Shown here: one piece after another, positions 62,357 through 63,266 of the stretch | Layout: each line of letters starts with the position of its first letter | Position numbering within the stretch: position 1 is the first letter of the stretch | Source: Lentisphaerae bacterium GWF2_38_69 | Lineage (GTDB): Bacteria; Verrucomicrobiota; Lentisphaeria; Victivallales; GWF2-38-69 | Direction: 5' to 3' | Length of the DNA: 63,266 nucleotides | Assembly: GCA_001803205.1 (NCBI GenBank) | Contig: MHBE01000007.1 | Location: 1 to 63,266, forward strand | Translations under genes and position numbers: made by a program | Notes under the pieces: model-generated | The model's input: only the letters and a program-made list of their open reading frames with translations | Database searches by the model: none | Told to the model about the DNA's origin: nothing

Positions 62357-63266
62357 TTAATCTTTGATGACAAATTGTTTGATCATTTCAATTTGTGCTT
62401 CAGTTCTGACAACTTCCAATTCTAACAAATTCTTTTGTTTTTCGTTATTGGCTAATTGTTTCTTGAGGGTTTTAATTATTGTTGCTGATTCGGTGATTTG
62501 CTTATCTGTGATGGCCTTCAGTTCAGCGAGTTGTGACTTATAGGACTCAGAAGACAACGCCGACTCTTTAAGGTTGAGTTCCAGAGCGGCAAGTGTTTTT
62601 GCTTTTTCTTCGTTGGACTTTGCAAATTGGGCTAATTTGAGATCTTTGTCAGCTATAAAGTAGTTTTTTTCTTCGATTAATTTGGCTGATTGGCTGAGTT
62701 TAGTGTCGCGGTCGGCAACTTGCAAGGATTTTTCTTCTATTGCTTTTGAAAGTTCAGCGATTTTAGCTAAAGAAGCTTTGGATGTTTCGTCTAGCTTGTG
62801 CTGAACATCTTTATTTTGATTTGATAATGTGGTGATTTGCTGATGTGTTGATGAGAGTTTGGAATCGAAATCGGTTTTGAGTTTTGAGTTTTCAGTTTTC
62901 AGTGAATTTATCTGGTCATTAGAGGCTTTCAGGTCATTTGTAGATTTGGTTAACAGAGTATTCTTTTCTTCAAGAGTTTTACTGGCTGAAGCAAGTTGTG
63001 CTTCTAAGTCTTTGAGTTTAGCTTCTGATTCAGTAAGTTGGGCATCGCGTTCGGAGATGGCTTTTACTTTATTTTCAAGTGATTTAGATAGCTCTTCTGT
63101 TCGCGCTTTTAGTGTGTTTAGTTGTTCGTCTTTCTCTGCTAGCTGTGACTTATAGGTCTCAGAAGACAACGACGACTCTTTAAGCTTGAGTTCCAGAGCT
63201 ACAAGTGCTTTTGCTTTTTCTTCGATGGACTTTGACAGGTCGGACACTTGGGACAAGTGGGACTTT
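62357..63266 (-). CDS. Long coiled-coil protein, C-terminal part (cut by window end)
   Basis: The frame stays open to the window edge, so the true start lies outside; the TTG at 63256 is not a real start. About 303 visible residues are almost entirely heptad-type coiled coil rich in Lys, Glu, Leu, Ser and Ala (LSKSIEEKAKALVALELKLK, KLSQSAKLIEEKNYFIAD). A block KESxLSSExYKSQLAE recurs. The end (VRTEAQIEMIKQFVIKD) is a short helix. No enzyme motif is seen. The composition is close to the coiled-coil protein at 39277-40464. It may be a scaffold or spacer partner of the downstream methyltransferase. Confidence 0.75.
   Translation of the reverse strand, partial: KSHLSQVSDLSKSIEEKAKALVALELKLKESSLSSETYKSQLAEKDEQLNTLKARTEELSKSLENKVKAISERDAQLTESEAKLKDLEAQLASASKTLEEKNTLLTKSTNDLKASNDQINSLKTENSKLKTDFDSKLSSTHQQITTLSNQNKDVQHKLDETSKASLAKIAELSKAIEEKSLQVADRDTKLSQSAKLIEEKNYFIADKDLKLAQFAKSNEEKAKTLAALELNLKESALSSESYKSQLAELKAITDKQITESATIIKTLKKQLANNEKQKNLLELEVVRTEAQIEMIKQFVIKD
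62533..63233 (-). repeat. 89-bp direct repeat inside the terminal coiled-coil gene
   Basis: The segment beginning GTGACTTATAGG at 62533 recurs at 63145, 612 bases away (204 codons, in frame), with few differences over about 89 bases. Together with other KES/LSSE blocks it shows that the coil grew by duplication. Confidence 0.8.

Overview
The window comes from an AT-rich diderm (Gram-negative-type) bacterium. The evidence is an RND efflux pump with a lipoprotein adaptor, a KpsMTED-type capsule exporter that needs an outer membrane, and several lipoprotein or periplasmic signal peptides. The phylum cannot be fixed from the sequence alone. Dispersed palindromic repeats and low-complexity spacers occur between many operons. 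There are no rRNA or tRNA genes and no CRISPR array.

Region 1 (1-9.63 kb, + strand) is a nitrogen-storage and urea block: the end of a cyanophycin synthetase gene, cyanophycinase, a POT-family peptide transporter, ureABC, an exported PLP racemase placed inside the urease operon, then ureE, ureF, ureG and ureD. Together they suggest storage of Asp/Arg polymer, its breakdown, peptide transport and release of ammonia from urea. Arginase and isoaspartyl dipeptidase are not in the window. A hairpin terminator separates the block from a convergent M16C (PreP-like) metalloprotease.

Region 2 (9.8-18.6 kb) holds housekeeping and envelope genes: the M16C protease (-), truA (+), an RND adaptor and pump pair with a good promoter candidate, and a tiny lipoprotein.

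Region 3 (18.9-34.2 kb, + strand) is a capsule export and lipid-anchor operon: KpsM, KpsT, KpsE and KpsD homologues, then a 2468-residue single-module type I polyketide/fatty-acid synthase, an alpha-oxoamine synthase, a KpsS/RkpJ-like protein and a short-chain reductase. The last four match the rhizobial rkp-1 set (RkpA, RkpG, RkpJ, RkpH). I infer an acyl chain built on the PKS ACP, released by decarboxylative condensation with an amino acid, and reduced to a sphingoid-like amino alcohol that could anchor the polysaccharide. The PKS gene begins in a 9-bp tandem repeat that supplies three in-frame ATG codons.

Region 4 (34.2-63.3 kb, - strand) is the glycan-building half: two paralogous CgeB-like glycosyltransferases, a heparinase-II/III-like protein, a polysaccharide-deacetylase-like protein, coiled-coil proteins, a GT2, a nucleotide-sugar dehydrogenase, an acyl-AMP ligase beside an ACP-TPR-alpha/beta-hydrolase fusion, a GT-B plus GT-D protein, and all activities for CMP-pseudaminic acid (PseB, PseC, PseH, PseG, PseI, PseF). 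Two of these proteins are fusions (PseG-PseH and PseF-aldo/keto reductase). Accessory genes interrupt the set: an AbiEii-type pair, a VapBC-like pair, AlbA_2 and ORF6N gene remnants, and a four-helix-bundle (23S rRNA intervening-sequence type) gene. Overall the locus combines features found separately in the rhizobial rkp-1 and rkp-3 regions, with unusual additions.
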